Positions 29,140-39,928 of a DNA stretch of 43,977 bases are shown piece by piece. The translations under genes were made by a program, and so were the position numbers. The notes under the pieces were generated by a model. The model worked only from the letters and a program-made list of their open reading frames with translations, did not search any database and was not told the DNA's origin. The DNA comes from Prasinococcaceae sp. CCMP 1430. Taxonomy: Eukaryota; Prasinodermophyta; Palmophyllophyceae; Prasinococcales; Prasinococcaceae. The stretch spans positions 86,029 to 130,005 of the forward strand of contig RQSC01000018.1 in NCBI GenBank assembly GCA_013416795.1, read 5' to 3'. Within the stretch, counting starts at the first letter, position 1, and every line of letters starts with the position of its first letter.

Positions 29140-30262
29140 TCACAAGTCGCCGGCGTGCGCACGCGCGCCGGCGGCCTCGCGCGTGTCGCCAGACTTGGCC
29201 GACCGGTGCGCGTCTTTGAGGCGCCTGTCCGCGCTCCTCTTCGTCGTCCGGGCTCGCTTGTCGCCGCTCGCGCCTACCTTGAGCTTGGACATGCCTTCGC
29301 GCAGCGCCTCGCGCACGCCCTCGCCGCCTACGCGCATGGCGCTCTTGGCGGCCATCTTGAGGGCGCTGTTGCCCGCGCGCTGCGTAACGCCTTTGAGGCT
29401 GAACAGCGAGGGCTTGTCCTCGGGCTCGGCGCCCCCGAACGTCATCTTGTCGATAGCGTCGTCGATGAACGAGTCGAGCTTCCCCCCTTCGATGAAGTCG
29501 TCAAAGAATTCCTCCGAGAACTCGCTGAACTGCCGCATGGCCTCCCTGAGGAGCTCCTCCTGACTCTTGCCCGAGCACTCGAAGACCTCGTGGGCCGTGC
29601 GCTGCGAGCGCTCATCCCACCCGCGCTGCGCTCGCGCCATGCGCTCCGCCTTGCGTTGCGGATCATTCCAGGGCCTCGAGTCGCGTTGGCCGCCGCCGCG
29701 CGCACTCCCGCCCCCACGGTGCGCTCGGCCGACCGAGCTGAAGCGCAGCTCGGTGTCATACCGCCTGCGCTTGGCGTCGTCGCTGAGCACCTCGTATGCC
29801 GCCGCCACGCGCACGAAGTCGTCCGGATCGCCGCCTCGGTCGGGGTGCGTCTCGAGCGACACCGCCCGGTATGCCGAACGCACCGCCTTGGCGTCGGCGT
29901 CTCGCTGCATGCACGCGGGGAGGGTGCAGCATGCGGGCGTGGCAGCGCGTGAGCGGGGGGAGGCGCACGCGTGCGGCCCATGAGGCGCGCACGTGCTGCT
30001 GCAGACGCCAGCGCACTCGCCGTGGACGCAGCGGCGCGGGCACGAGCGGGATAAGGGAGCGTGTGGCGCGCGCGCGCGTGTGTGATGTGTGCGTGGGTGT
30101 GGAGGGGGGATGCGCGCCCGCGCTCGAGCTCGCGCTCGCGCTTGCGCCCGCACGCACCGTAATGCCTAGCACATCGTAGTGGCTCGCCGAATCGGCGAAG
30201 CGGCCGGCTGCGGCGGGCGCTGTGAGCACGGCGAGCGCCGCCAGTGCTATCAGCGCCCTCAT
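29140..30262 (-). CDS. ER-type DnaJ (J-domain) protein
   Basis: HSP40 co-chaperone that would stimulate an ER Hsp70. Exon 1 is 30262-30158 (35 codons) and exon 2 is 29904-29140; the 253-bp intron (GTGCGT...GCAG) is phase 0. Total 289 aa. MRALIALAALAVLTAPAAA is a signal peptide. The J domain follows at once (SHYDVLGIT, AVRSAYRAVSLETHPDRGGD, AYEVLSDDAKRRRYD), with the HPD motif intact. The rest is charged: a Gly/Arg patch, then FSEFSEEFFDDFIEGGKLDSFIDDAIDK and a basic tail. No Cys-rich zinc domain, no second hydrophobic segment and no KDEL-type end. It lies 118 bp upstream of the deiminase gene on the same strand and is divergent from the phosphoesterase gene. Confidence 0.9.
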
Positions 30263-30644
30263 GGCGGCCGCTGCAGGCGCGCGCCTCGACCATCGCCGGG
30301 CGCCGCGCGGCAGCGGCCGCAGCCGCATCGGCGCGGGTCGGTCTTCCTCCCCTTCCACGCGGCTCCACGCGCGAGCGCTACCTTGCGGAGCGGGTGGGTG
30401 AGGAGGGGGGCTGGCGTGCGTGTGGTGGTGGCGATGGTGGTGCGTGTGTGTGTTTGTTGTTGTTGTTGTTGGGGGGGGGGGGGGGGGGGGGGGGCAGCCA
30501 CCGCGCCGGCCGCAGTGAGCGCGCGGACTGGCGCGTTCGAGAACGCAAATGCGTGCGCGCTCTCGTGTACGCACTTGCTTGATGCGCAGCCGGACGCGGC
30601 AGAGCGCGCCGCCGGCGCGCCACCCGCGTGGGGCGCCGGCGGCA
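30263..30644. promoter_or_regulatory. divergent promoter region, DnaJ / 2H phosphoesterase
   Basis: 382 bp between two divergent starts. Contains GTGGTGG/TTGTTG simple repeats and a G24 run (30471-30494). No TATA box is visible. Both genes encode signal-peptide proteins, so joint regulation is possible but unproven. Confidence 0.4.
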
Positions 30645-31415
30645 ATGCGACTTGCGGTGGCGGTGGCTCTCGCCGTGGTGCTCGCCCGCCAGTGCAGCGC
30701 GGGCCCGGCCGCGCGGCGCCGGCGGCGCACACGCGGCAGCAGCGGCGGCGCGAATGGCGCTTCTGAGGCTGGGGCGGAGGCGTCGACAGACTCGACGCCA
30801 AAGGCTGGCGGCGGCAACGGCGGTGGGGACGCTGCCGCCGCTGCCGCGGATGCGCCGGTGTCGAAGGCGTACACGAGCACGGTGGCGATGATACCCCCCG
30901 ACGAGGCGTGGCCCGCCATCCAGGCGGCGCGCTACGCGCTGCGCGACCGCGGGCTATGGCGATGGCCACCGCACGTCAACTTGCTCTACCCGTTCGCGCC
31001 CGCGGCGGCCTCGGCGACGCCCCGACTCATCGCCGCGCTCGCCGCCGCCGCGGCGCGCGTCGAGCCCTTCGACGTGCACCTCGAGGCCTTCGAGCACTTC
31101 GAGCACAAGTACAGCGCCACGCTGTGGCTCGACCCGCGCACCGAGCCGCCGGGCGCGCTCGACGCGCTGCAGAGCGCGCTACAGTCGGCCGCGCCCGCGT
31201 ACCACGAGCAGCGCAGCGTGCACAACGGCGGCGACGCGCGCGGCCGCTTCGTGCCTCACATGAGCGTCGCGCACCTCTCCTCGGCGAGCGAGGCGCGCGA
31301 GGCGGGCGAGCGGCTCGCGCGTGACTGGAAGCCCGTGAGCTTTCGCGTCGACGAGGTGCGTGTGGTGGAGCGATCGATCGTCGCTCCACGAGCCGGACTC
31401 GTGCGCACCCGCTGA
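30645..31415 (+). CDS. secreted 2H phosphoesterase (LigT/2'-5' RNA ligase-like)
   Basis: Member of the 2H phosphoesterase superfamily, which cleaves or forms 2'-5' or cyclic phosphodiester bonds in RNA or nucleotides. Single exon, 256 aa from ATG 30645. MRLAVAVALAVVLARQCSAG is a signal peptide; an acid/Gly/Ala-rich spacer spans about residues 30-72. The two signature motifs are HVNL (His110, in WPPHVNLLYPF) and HMSV (His206, in FVPHMSVAHL), separated by the usual ~95 residues. ATLWLDPRTEPP and RVDEVRVVERS match family strands. Longer upstream frames (from 30549) have no ATG in good context. The secretory signal is unusual for this enzyme class and suggests an extracellular or vacuolar RNA or cyclic phosphate substrate. 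Confidence 0.88.
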   Translation: MRLAVAVALAVVLARQCSAGPAARRRRRTRGSSGGANGASEAGAEASTDSTPKAGGGNGGGDAAAAAADAPVSKAYTSTVAMIPPDEAWPAIQAARYALRDRGLWRWPPHVNLLYPFAPAAASATPRLIAALAAAAARVEPFDVHLEAFEHFEHKYSATLWLDPRTEPPGALDALQSALQSAAPAYHEQRSVHNGGDARGRFVPHMSVAHLSSASEAREAGERLARDWKPVSFRVDEVRVVERSIVAPRAGLVRTR

Positions 31416-31564
31416 CGCGCGCGCGCGCATGTGAACGCGTGCGCGCGCTCTCGCACACCTCCACGCGGTACATCCGAATGCGCGCACCCCTCGTCTGACT
31501 GCCCCCCTTCCCCCGCTCCCTGGCTCCAAGTGCGCCGACTCGGGAGCTCGCGACGTCCAGCGCC

Positions 31565-32541
31565 TTAGATTCCAACGACCATCTTGCATGCGAACGCGGA
31601 CACCACGCCCGTGATCATACCAAAGAAGACCTGCAGCGGCGTGTGGCCCAGAATCTCCTTGAGGTAGCGCGCGTTGAGCTCATGGCCCTGCACACACGCA
31701 CAGGCGCGCGAGCGCGTGTGTGCCATCGCTCGCGCACGTCAGCGGCCAGCGATGCGGGCAAGCGGTTGGGCAGGTGTTGGCGAGTGGATGTACGGACTGA
31801 CGGGCGCGCGCTACCTACCTTGAACAGCTCGTCGACGACCTTGTTGAGCACTTCCGCCGTGTGGCCGGCATGGCGGCGCACATTGCACGCGTCATACATC
31901 ACAATGAGCGAGAACCCGAGCGAGAGCGGAAAGAGCGCCCCCGCTGTGCCGTACTGTATCGCGATGGCGGTGGTAATGCCCACACACAGACCGCTGTGCG
32001 ACGAAGGCATCCCGCCGCTCGCCACGAACTGCCGCAGGTCAAGCACTCCCTTCGTGAACAAGTGCGTGAAGATCTTCGAAAACTGCGGAGGGCGCGCGCG
32101 GGTTCGAAGAGAGCGCGTGGGTGCAGTGGGCGAGCAGCGTGAGCGTGCGCTCGTTCACGCGGGCGCGCGCACACTGGCTCGCAGCGCACACTCGCTCACC
32201 TGCGCGACAAACCACCCCATGAAGCCGCACAGGAAGACAAAATGGTCGACGAGCGGCTCGCCCGTGGCTGGCGAGGCTCCTGCGAGCGCGAGCGGCGCGG
32301 CGGCAGCCGCGCGCAGCAGCGGCTGCGGCGGCACGCCCGGCCGATTCCGCTCGCCGCGCTGCTGCAGCAGATGCCGCTGCTGCTGCGCCAGCGGCGGCTG
32401 CCGCTGTTGCAGGTGCTGGCCGCGCCGCTGCTCAACGCGCTGCGGACGCGCCCGCCGCTTGTCGCTCCATTCCCTCCGTCCAGCCACGCGTGCTCGCGCA
32501 CTGAGCTCCGCCCCGCTCCCACCACTTGCCGCTCCTGCCAT
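31565..32541 (-). CDS. divergent PAP2 family (DUF212) membrane protein
   Basis: Member of the DUF212 / divergent PAP2 group related to acid phosphatase/vanadium-dependent haloperoxidase folds, found in bacteria and plant/algal organelles. Three exons (32541-32200, 32082-31819, 31687-31565) give 242 aa; introns of 117 and 131 bp have GT/AG ends, both phase 0. Core: FLCGFMGWFVAQ|FSKIFTHLF, DLRQFVASGGMPSSHSGLCVGITTAIA, IVMYDACNVRRHAGHTAEVLN, and ILGHTPLQVFFGMITGVV. SGGMPSSHS and GHTP are the conserved catalytic-like motifs. Four to five membrane helices. The N-terminal ~85 residues are Gln/Arg/Pro/Ala-rich (QQRQPPLAQQQRHLLQQ); an in-frame ATG at 32643 would add 34 residues, possibly a transit peptide. 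Plastid or mitochondrial location is inference. Confidence 0.88.
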
Positions 32542-32799
32542 CCCCCCCGCCTCCGCCGCCGGCCGCCGCCCCGCGCTGCGGGCTCTGTCCTCCACGCACC
32601 ATCTCCTTAGCGCGGGGCGCCCGCGCGACGCGCGCCACACCATTGCGGTGGGCGCACCACGCGACGCGACGCGACGCGACGCGAGGCGAGGCGACGCGCG
32701 CGCGGGGGCCGGCCACCCCTCGACACCCAAGCTGGAGGCGTGCGGCGCTGAGACTCACACACACACACACGCAAAGCCCGGCTAGACGGGTGCGCGAAA

Positions 32800-34236
32800 A
32801 TGAGGCGGCCATCGGCAACGCGGCGCCGCGCACCGCTGGCCGCAGGTGCTGCGGCCGTCGCCGCGGCCTTGGCAATTTTGGGCTCGCACACCGCGATGCC
32901 CGCGCGCGCAGCCGGGCGGCGCATTCTGAGCGACAGGCCAGAAGACGTGCCCGTCGAGCCCATGCGACCCAACAAACCCGTGAGGCCCACGGATAGCCCT
33001 GCGACGCCCACCAAGTCGCCCAGCGTCGCGCCGACCAAGTCTCCCACGCGCGCCACGCCGCGGCCGTCCGCCTCGCCCACGGCGCCTTCGGACTCGTGCG
33101 TGGGCTTCTGCAACGACTTCGCGCCCTCGGGATGCTCGTGCCGCGCCAACTGCGCGGCCCCCGACCCGCCCGTGCCCATCGATCTCATCCCCGTCGAACG
33201 GCTCACTCCGTCCGAGGGCGACGAGGAGCTTCCCATCGCGATGCCGACGCGCGACTCGCCGTTCACGGTAGCGCCAACCGCGGGAGGCGAGCAGTGCTGC
33301 CTCGACGCCTGCGAGGTGCGAGCTGCGCTTTTGTGCGCATGAGTGCGGTCTTCGGTTGAGGGCCTCTCGGCGCATGTGACGCGTGCGATGCTGCATTGGG
33401 TTGTTGACTCGTAGGTACTCGCGCTGCGCTGCAACACTCGCTTCTGCAAATGCGCTCATCTGCACGACGCCGGCTCACTTGCGTAGGCGTGCGGGTACGG
33501 CACCAAGAGCGGCTTCGCCGACAGCCCGCGCTGCGTGGCCGGCCTTCCGACCAAGGCGCCGACAGCCTTTCCGGTGGTGGTGCCCGAGCCCGAGCCCGAG
33601 CCGTACTACGAGATCATCGACCCCGTTCCGAACGAGCCTCCCACGGCCGCGCCGACGGCCGCGCCAACTGTCGCTCCCGCGAGCGCACCAACCGCTACCC
33701 CCACGGTCCCTCCAACGACGACGCCAACCGATGCGCCGACCGCGTCGCCATCCTCACCCCCCACCACCGCGCCTACCTCATCCCCCACGGGGTCTCCAAC
33801 CTCATCGCCGACGTCAAGCCCCACAACACAACCGACCTCCTCGCCTACCTCATCCCCCACGGGGTCTCCAACCTCATCGCCGACGTCAAGCCCCACAACA
33901 CAACCGACCTCCTCGCCTACCTCATCCCCCACGGCCTCTCCAACCTCATCGCCGACGTCAAGCCCCACATCACAGCCGACCTCTTCGCCCACCAGCTCGC
34001 CGACGAACGCGCCGACCGTGTCTCCAACGGGCGCGCCATCTACCGCACCCACGGCTTCGCCGACCTCCGAACCCACCAGCTCGCCGACGAGCGCGCCGAC
34101 GACCCCCAGCTGCTTCACTTTCCTGGATGCAGCGAGTTGCGCCGCAGCAGCAGGATGTCTCTGGGTTGAAGTTGACATTGGAAATCCCGATGCCGGCGGT
34201 GCTTGTTTCATTATTGACCCTAGTCTATTCCAGTAG
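32800..34236 (+). CDS. secreted Thr/Ser-Pro mucin-like protein
   Basis: Two exons, 32800-33315 and 33487-34236, give 421 aa. The 171-bp intron (GTGCGA...GTAG) is phase 0. The N-terminus is basic, then hydrophobic (LAAGAAAVAAALAILG), a signal peptide or anchor. A first Ser/Thr-Pro region leads to a Cys-rich patch (SCVGFCNDFAPSGCSCRANC; later QCCLDACE|ACGYG). The second half is about 140 residues of [S/T]-x-P-T units such as PTSSPTGSPTSSPT, a dense O-glycosylation landscape, ending in a small Cys module (CFTFLDAASCAAAAGCLW). Probably a cell-wall or surface glycoprotein. A possible extra mini-exon (LALRCNTRFCKC, near 33418) is visible within the intron but I found no donor for it. Confidence 0.8.
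33772..33987. repeat. 72-bp coding minisatellite, three copies
   Basis: CCTACCTCATCCCCCACGG recurs at 33772, 33844 and 33916. The unit is 72 bp = 24 codons, so length changes keep the frame of the mucin-like protein. The third copy has diverged slightly (GGCCTC for GGGGTC, and ATCACAGCC for ACAACC-type words). Confidence 0.9.
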
Positions 34237-34595
34237 CTGGCTGGAGCGCCCCCTGCTACAGTCGTGCTACACGCCCACACGTTACACGCGTTGCAGCGTA
34301 CACTCAGCTATCGATGGCGGCGGCCGCGGTGGCGGCGGCCGCGATGGCAGTGGCACCAGATACCGGGGGTGTAGCAACCCCGATTGGACTGCCCTGATGT
34401 AAGGCCGCGGCACTTCTTTCTTTCTTGTTCATAAAGCGTGGCTTGGGCATCAGTCAAGCACGTGTGCCATAGAGAGTTTCAACTCGTGCTTACCGCGCAT
34501 GGCCCCGCACATGTCGCTCGCTCGCTCGCTCGCTCGCGCTCCCATCGCCTCGCCAGGGCGGCGGCGCCATCGCCCGGCGCGCCAAAGCGGACCAG
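34237..34595. other. convergent intergenic region
   Basis: Contains 3' UTRs of the mucin-like gene (plus) and the single-pass membrane protein gene (minus). A GGCGGCGG... patch (34317-34345), a TTTCTTTCTTG stretch near 34411 and CTCGCTCGCTCG near 34517 are the only notable features. No gene seen. Confidence 0.5.
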
Positions 34596-35669
34596 TTAAG
34601 GCGGCGCAGCCGCCTTGCGCGGCGCGACGGCGAGCGGGTTCGCGACCTCGATCTCCTCCCCGACGGGGCTATCGGATCCTTCGGCGAGCTCGGGCGCACC
34701 ACTCCCGTCACCGGCAGAGGCGCCGGCCTCCCCCTCTGCGGCGCGACTCGCAACGCGGCCCTCGACGACCTGATGCGAGGACGTCGAGATGTCGCTCGCC
34801 ACCAGGTGCACCTGCGAGGGGTGACGCTCCGCAGAGGCCTCCTCCTCCTCGTCGGGCACCACGCCCTCCCCCACCAGCGCCAGCGCACGGCGAGCGGCGC
34901 GCTTGGTGCGCCAGCGCCGGAAGCGGTAGGCGACGAACTTGGCCAGCGCGCCGCCGAAGACGATCACCGCCACGATAATGCCGAAGACGTCCAGCCCGAG
35001 GTTGCTGTTGTCTGGCACAGAGCAGCTTGCGGAGCGCACAGCGCCGCCGTCGCCGGCGAAGGCGAAGCCGAGCGAGTCGGGGGCGGTGGCAGCGTCATCG
35101 TCGCCGTCCTCTCCGGCGGCCACTTCGGCGGCGGTGCTGCTGAGGTTGTTGCACGCCACCCCCTCGCCGACGCCGAAGGGCCCCCAGAGCTTCCACACGG
35201 GGTCGTTCGTCGCGAGCGGTTCCCCGCACTCGTCGTCGGTGTACCACGACAGCAGCGCGAGCGCGCCGTTGTCGTCGGCGGAGAGCTGGACGAGATAGTG
35301 CGAGCCGTTCGCGGCGGCGATCGCCGCGGCGGCGCGCGCTGCACCGCCGCGCGCGAGGGAGGGCGGCAGGTCGGAGCCGGCGTTGCAATCGAGGAGCGAC
35401 AGCGCGAAGGGCGACAGCGCGTTGGTCGTAACGCTCGGCGCGTCGTTCGCCCCCTCCTCCGGGGCGATGTCGCTGCTGTTGCTCGTGGCCCCCGCGCCGC
35501 CTGTGCCCCCACCCCCACCCGATCCTCCGGTGGCGTTGGCCACCGAGGCCGGTGGGTCGTCCACGTCGAGCGAAACCTCCGCGCAGTCGTCCACCGCGGC
35601 GTACACCGTGCACACCACTTCCTTCTGCGCGCACGCGCCGCGCGGCGCGGCCGCGGCGGCCAGCAGCAT
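34596..35669 (-). CDS. single-pass type I membrane protein, unknown
   Basis: Single exon, 357 aa from ATG 35669. MLLAAAAAPRGACA is a short signal peptide. The ectodomain of about 230 residues has few Cys, including VVCTVYAAVDDCAEVSLDVDD, LLDCNAGSD, WYTDDECGEP and VACNNLSS, with Asn-glycosylation sites (NAT, NSS, NGS, NLS). One membrane span follows (DVFGIIVAVIVFGGALAKFVAY), then a stop-transfer RFRRWRTKRAARR and an acidic, Ser-rich cytoplasmic tail of about 100 residues. I do not recognise the family. The arrangement suggests a surface receptor-like or adhesion protein. An in-frame extension upstream to 35873 is Arg/Gly-rich and probably not coding. Confidence 0.72.
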   Translation of the reverse strand: MLLAAAAAPRGACAQKEVVCTVYAAVDDCAEVSLDVDDPPASVANATGGSGGGGGTGGAGATSNSSDIAPEEGANDAPSVTTNALSPFALSLLDCNAGSDLPPSLARGGAARAAAAIAAANGSHYLVQLSADDNGALALLSWYTDDECGEPLATNDPVWKLWGPFGVGEGVACNNLSSTAAEVAAGEDGDDDAATAPDSLGFAFAGDGGAVRSASCSVPDNSNLGLDVFGIIVAVIVFGGALAKFVAYRFRRWRTKRAARRALALVGEGVVPDEEEEASAERHPSQVHLVASDISTSSHQVVEGRVASRAAEGEAGASAGDGSGAPELAEGSDSPVGEEIEVANPLAVAPRKAAAPP

Positions 35670-37279
35670 CGCCGCAGCGGCGGCGGCGGCTGGATGTTTT
35701 GCTGCACGTCCTGCTTTTGAGGCACCTGAGGTGCGCCCTGGTACGTCTGTTGTGGCCAAGCCGGTGCGGGGGACGTGCGAACCCTTCCCAGGTGGCCCGA
35801 CCCGGCGCGCGCGCCGCCGTGCTCCGCACGCGGTGTGCCGCCCGTCCCTCCCCAGCGCCCGCCCAAGCCCCACCTCCCGCGCGCGCGCAGATCAGGCTGC
35901 CAAATCTCGCGGAGTGCCGCAGTGTGGGGTTTGTGGGCCCCACGGATGTGGCCATCAGCCGCGCCATCTGCAGCCTACCATCATGATGGTACGACACTCT
36001 GCATTGGTGCGTTCGGTGGGAGGCGGGTATGAGCGACGCCGTCTACAGGCCTGGACCTCGCACGTACGCACTCCAGCGGGCCCAGACGCTGCGAGGGCAA
36101 GGATAAAAAGCTCGGGCGACCCAGGGCCGCGTCAGCGGCCGGCGTCGTACGGGCGCGCTCGCGTAGCCTCCAGCCTCCAGCCTCCCGCCCGGCGCCCCCA
36201 AGGGCTCCTGCGCGCCGGCCGTGCTGGGGCCCGTTGACTTGACAGCGCGCGGCGCCAGCACGGCCTGCTGGCTGCGCGGCCACAGGTTGATGAGGACCTG
36301 CTTCAAGGCGAGTGCCGCGCACCACACCTACCATCGTGATGGCACACACACGCCTCACATCCCACGGCTGAGCACGCGCCTGCATCAGGTCAGACCACGT
36401 TGGGAGTTGTGTGTGTGTTCACAGCAGCAACAACTCCTCTTTCATGCGTGTTTACTGTGCATCCCGTCCCATCCGAGTCCCCGCCCAACACTGTGCCTCT
36501 ATTGGGCGATTGCTCGGTTTGTTGGGGCCGCGGCAACTTGCTAACTCGGGGGTGGGCATTGATTGATGAGCGATGCAATGGCAAGAAAGGGTGGGACGGA
36601 GCACGGGAGATCCAAAGGGAGGCATTCTTGGTCCGAATACGCACCAAGTAATTGGCGTTGGCATTGGGTCGTTGACGCCGCTTAATTGGAAGGTGTTTTC
36701 GTTTAATTTGTTTGCGATCCGCGGGCGCCGTTGGTTCGTTTTTCTCGGGGGCTTTCGGGGCCGCCGGCGGGGCGCGCGCGCGGATGCGGATGCGGGTGCG
36801 GATGCGCACATCAGAACGCATGCGCGCGCGCGCGCGCGCGGCCGCGCACATCAGAACGCATGCGGCGGAAAATTCGCGGCGGGCGGGCCAGGGCGGGCGC
36901 CCCACGCAGCCGCGCGGGGCGTGCCGGCGGGGGCGGCAGGGGAACAAAAGGAAGAATAGCGTGCGCCAGCGCCCCTTTCACTTCAAGCAACGTTGACCGG
37001 GCCGCCGACGCAGCTCGGGCGCGGGCGCCGAGCGGCGGCGCGCGCGCCGGAGGAGGAGACGAGGCGCACAACACCCTCCACCAGTGTAGCGAGACGCGCA
37101 GCACCGACAGCAGCAGCGCGGAGGTAGAAGAAGCCCGCGTCCACACAGCCGCGCGTGGCTGCTCGACGCGCGCGGTCGTCGGCACCGGTGTCGACCGTGG
37201 TAGTCCTACAGACCGCCGGCCGCCCGGCAGCGATACAGAGCGCGTTCGCAGGCTGCTCGCGAGGCACGGCGCGTTGGTG
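35670..37279. other. long intergenic region
   Basis: 1.6 kb without a supported gene. The palindrome TACCATCATGATGGTA is at 35976-35991 and a near-copy (TACCATCGTGATGG) at 36329. A lower-GC block spans about 36380-36770. A 21-bp direct repeat GCGCACATCAGAACGCATGCG occurs at 36804 and 36844, around a CG tract. Open frames crossing 36731-37279 in front of the next gene are repeat-driven (Arg/Cys/Gly) and I start the gene at 37280 instead. Confidence 0.5.
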
Positions 37280-38728
37280 ATGGCGCTCGCGGTGGCGTCA
37301 GCGACGACGGCGTGTGTCGCGAGGGCCGCGGCCGGCTGCGTGATACGGCTGGTCATCGCCCCCGCCATCGTCCAAAAAATCATCGGGGACGACGACGGCG
37401 ACGAGGAGGAGCGGGCGGGCGACGGCAGGCAACGCAAGGCGGGCGGGCAACCGGGCACGCCTGCTCAGGTGTGCGTCCACTGCCGGGAGAGGATCAGGGC
37501 GAAGCTGATCGTCGTCGACGAGGCCGGCGGCGATCAGGCGGATGACGCAGTTGGCGAGGGCAGCGGCGGACGAAGCCTCTCCGACGCCGACACGGCGGCC
37601 AGCAGCCATTCCAACAGCGCCGACGTGTCGCTCGTGTCCACGGCGGGTGTTGCCGACGCCGGCCCGGGCGCCGGAGCACGCGATGGTGCCGCCGAGCTGG
37701 CGGGCCGAGCGGAAGGCGCAGGGGGCGGGGTGGCCGTGCATGGCGCGCCTTCGAGCTCCCCCTCGTTGGACGCGGCCCTGCGGGACGCCGAGCGCGAGCG
37801 CCAGAGCTCTGCTTGGCTGGCCGAGGCGCTGGCGAGCGAGGCCAAGGCGCGGCAGGACGCGCAGAAGCGGCTCGAGGCAGCCCGCGCCGAGCTCGCGCGC
37901 GTGCGCGAGGTTCTCGAGGTTTTGGAGATGCACTCGCCGGGGCTGTCGCCGAGCCTCTCGCTGAGCAGGTACGACAACGGCGCGTTCTCGCCGCGCGACG
38001 GCGTCGACGAGAAGGTCGTGCTCTCGCCCAGCGCGGAGGAGAGCGACGAGCCCCTCGCCTCGCGCGCGACAGCGCTCTTCGACAACGCCGTGTACTCCGC
38101 GGCGGCCACGCCCCGCACCGGCCGCGGCCAAGAAGGCACGCCACGGGCGGCAGTCTCCCCCGCCCGCGAGGCGCGCGACTTCACGGTCGTCGCGGACGCC
38201 CACCACAGCAGCAGCGCCGAGGAGAGCTGCGTGCGCATCGTGCACGACACCGGCGTCTACAGCATCACGGCGCCGCTGCCGCCGCCGGCATACTACTACG
38301 ACTCGCCTCCGCGCGATTCCTCGGCGCGCGCGCCCTCGTCGCCGGCGCGCCGGGCCATGGCCAGTGTGGAGCGCAACATCGCCGCCGCGAACCTCGGCAA
38401 GAGCCCGCGCAGGCGCGTGGCCAGCCCGCGCCGCGCGGCGAAAAAAGCGACGGACAGCCCGCGCCGCCAGGGCGAGCGCCGCCAGGGCTCGCCGAGGGAG
38501 GTCCGCTCCTTCCCTGCCAGCCACCCCCTGCCTCCTCAGACAAGCTCCGGCGACTCGGCCGAGGAGCAGGGCAGCACAGGCGTGACGACGCCGCCGCAGC
38601 CGGCGGCCAAGCAGCCGACCGTGGAGGAGCAGCTGGTGCACCACCTTCAGCAGCGCTTCAGCCCCCCCTCGAGGACTCAGGCCGCACGCCACGCCCGGCA
38701 ACCGGTGCGCCGCCCGGTGCTCAACTGA
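37280..38728 (+). CDS. hypothetical protein with N-terminal hydrophobic segment and coiled coil
   Basis: Single exon, 482 aa from ATG 37280 (MALAVASATTACVARAAAG). An N-terminal hydrophobic stretch to about residue 35 (VIRLVIAPAIVQKII) is followed by an acidic patch (GDDDGDEEE) and a CxxC (VCVHCRERIR). A Ser/Gly/Ala-rich part leads to a coiled coil at about residues 165-215 (RDAERERQSSAWLAEAL...KRLEAARAELARVREVLEVLE). The remainder is Ser/Pro/Arg-rich with SP motifs (LSPSAEESDE, SPARRAMASVERN, SPRRRVASPRRAAKK), plausible kinase targets, and ends QLVHHLQQRFSPPS...RPVLN. No family recognised; perhaps membrane-tethered cytoskeletal or scaffold protein. Confidence 0.6.
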   Translation: MALAVASATTACVARAAAGCVIRLVIAPAIVQKIIGDDDGDEEERAGDGRQRKAGGQPGTPAQVCVHCRERIRAKLIVVDEAGGDQADDAVGEGSGGRSLSDADTAASSHSNSADVSLVSTAGVADAGPGAGARDGAAELAGRAEGAGGGVAVHGAPSSSPSLDAALRDAERERQSSAWLAEALASEAKARQDAQKRLEAARAELARVREVLEVLEMHSPGLSPSLSLSRYDNGAFSPRDGVDEKVVLSPSAEESDEPLASRATALFDNAVYSAAATPRTGRGQEGTPRAAVSPAREARDFTVVADAHHSSSAEESCVRIVHDTGVYSITAPLPPPAYYYDSPPRDSSARAPSSPARRAMASVERNIAAANLGKSPRRRVASPRRAAKKATDSPRRQGERRQGSPREVRSFPASHPLPPQTSSGDSAEEQGSTGVTTPPQPAAKQPTVEEQLVHHLQQRFSPPSRTQAARHARQPVRRPVLN

Positions 38729-39902
<1,174 letters not shown>

Positions 39903-39928
39903 NGGGGCGAGCCGGCCGCGCCGCCGCG

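Noticed and set aside
33772-33987. Regular direct repeats as a possible CRISPR array
   Set aside because: Units abut without unique spacers, are coding ([S/T]xPT) and lie in a eukaryotic gene.
36731-37279. N-terminal extension of the coiled-coil protein from 36731
   Set aside because: The added 183 residues are read from CG tracts and a 21-bp repeat (CGCGCG Cys/Gly/Arg text), not protein-like.
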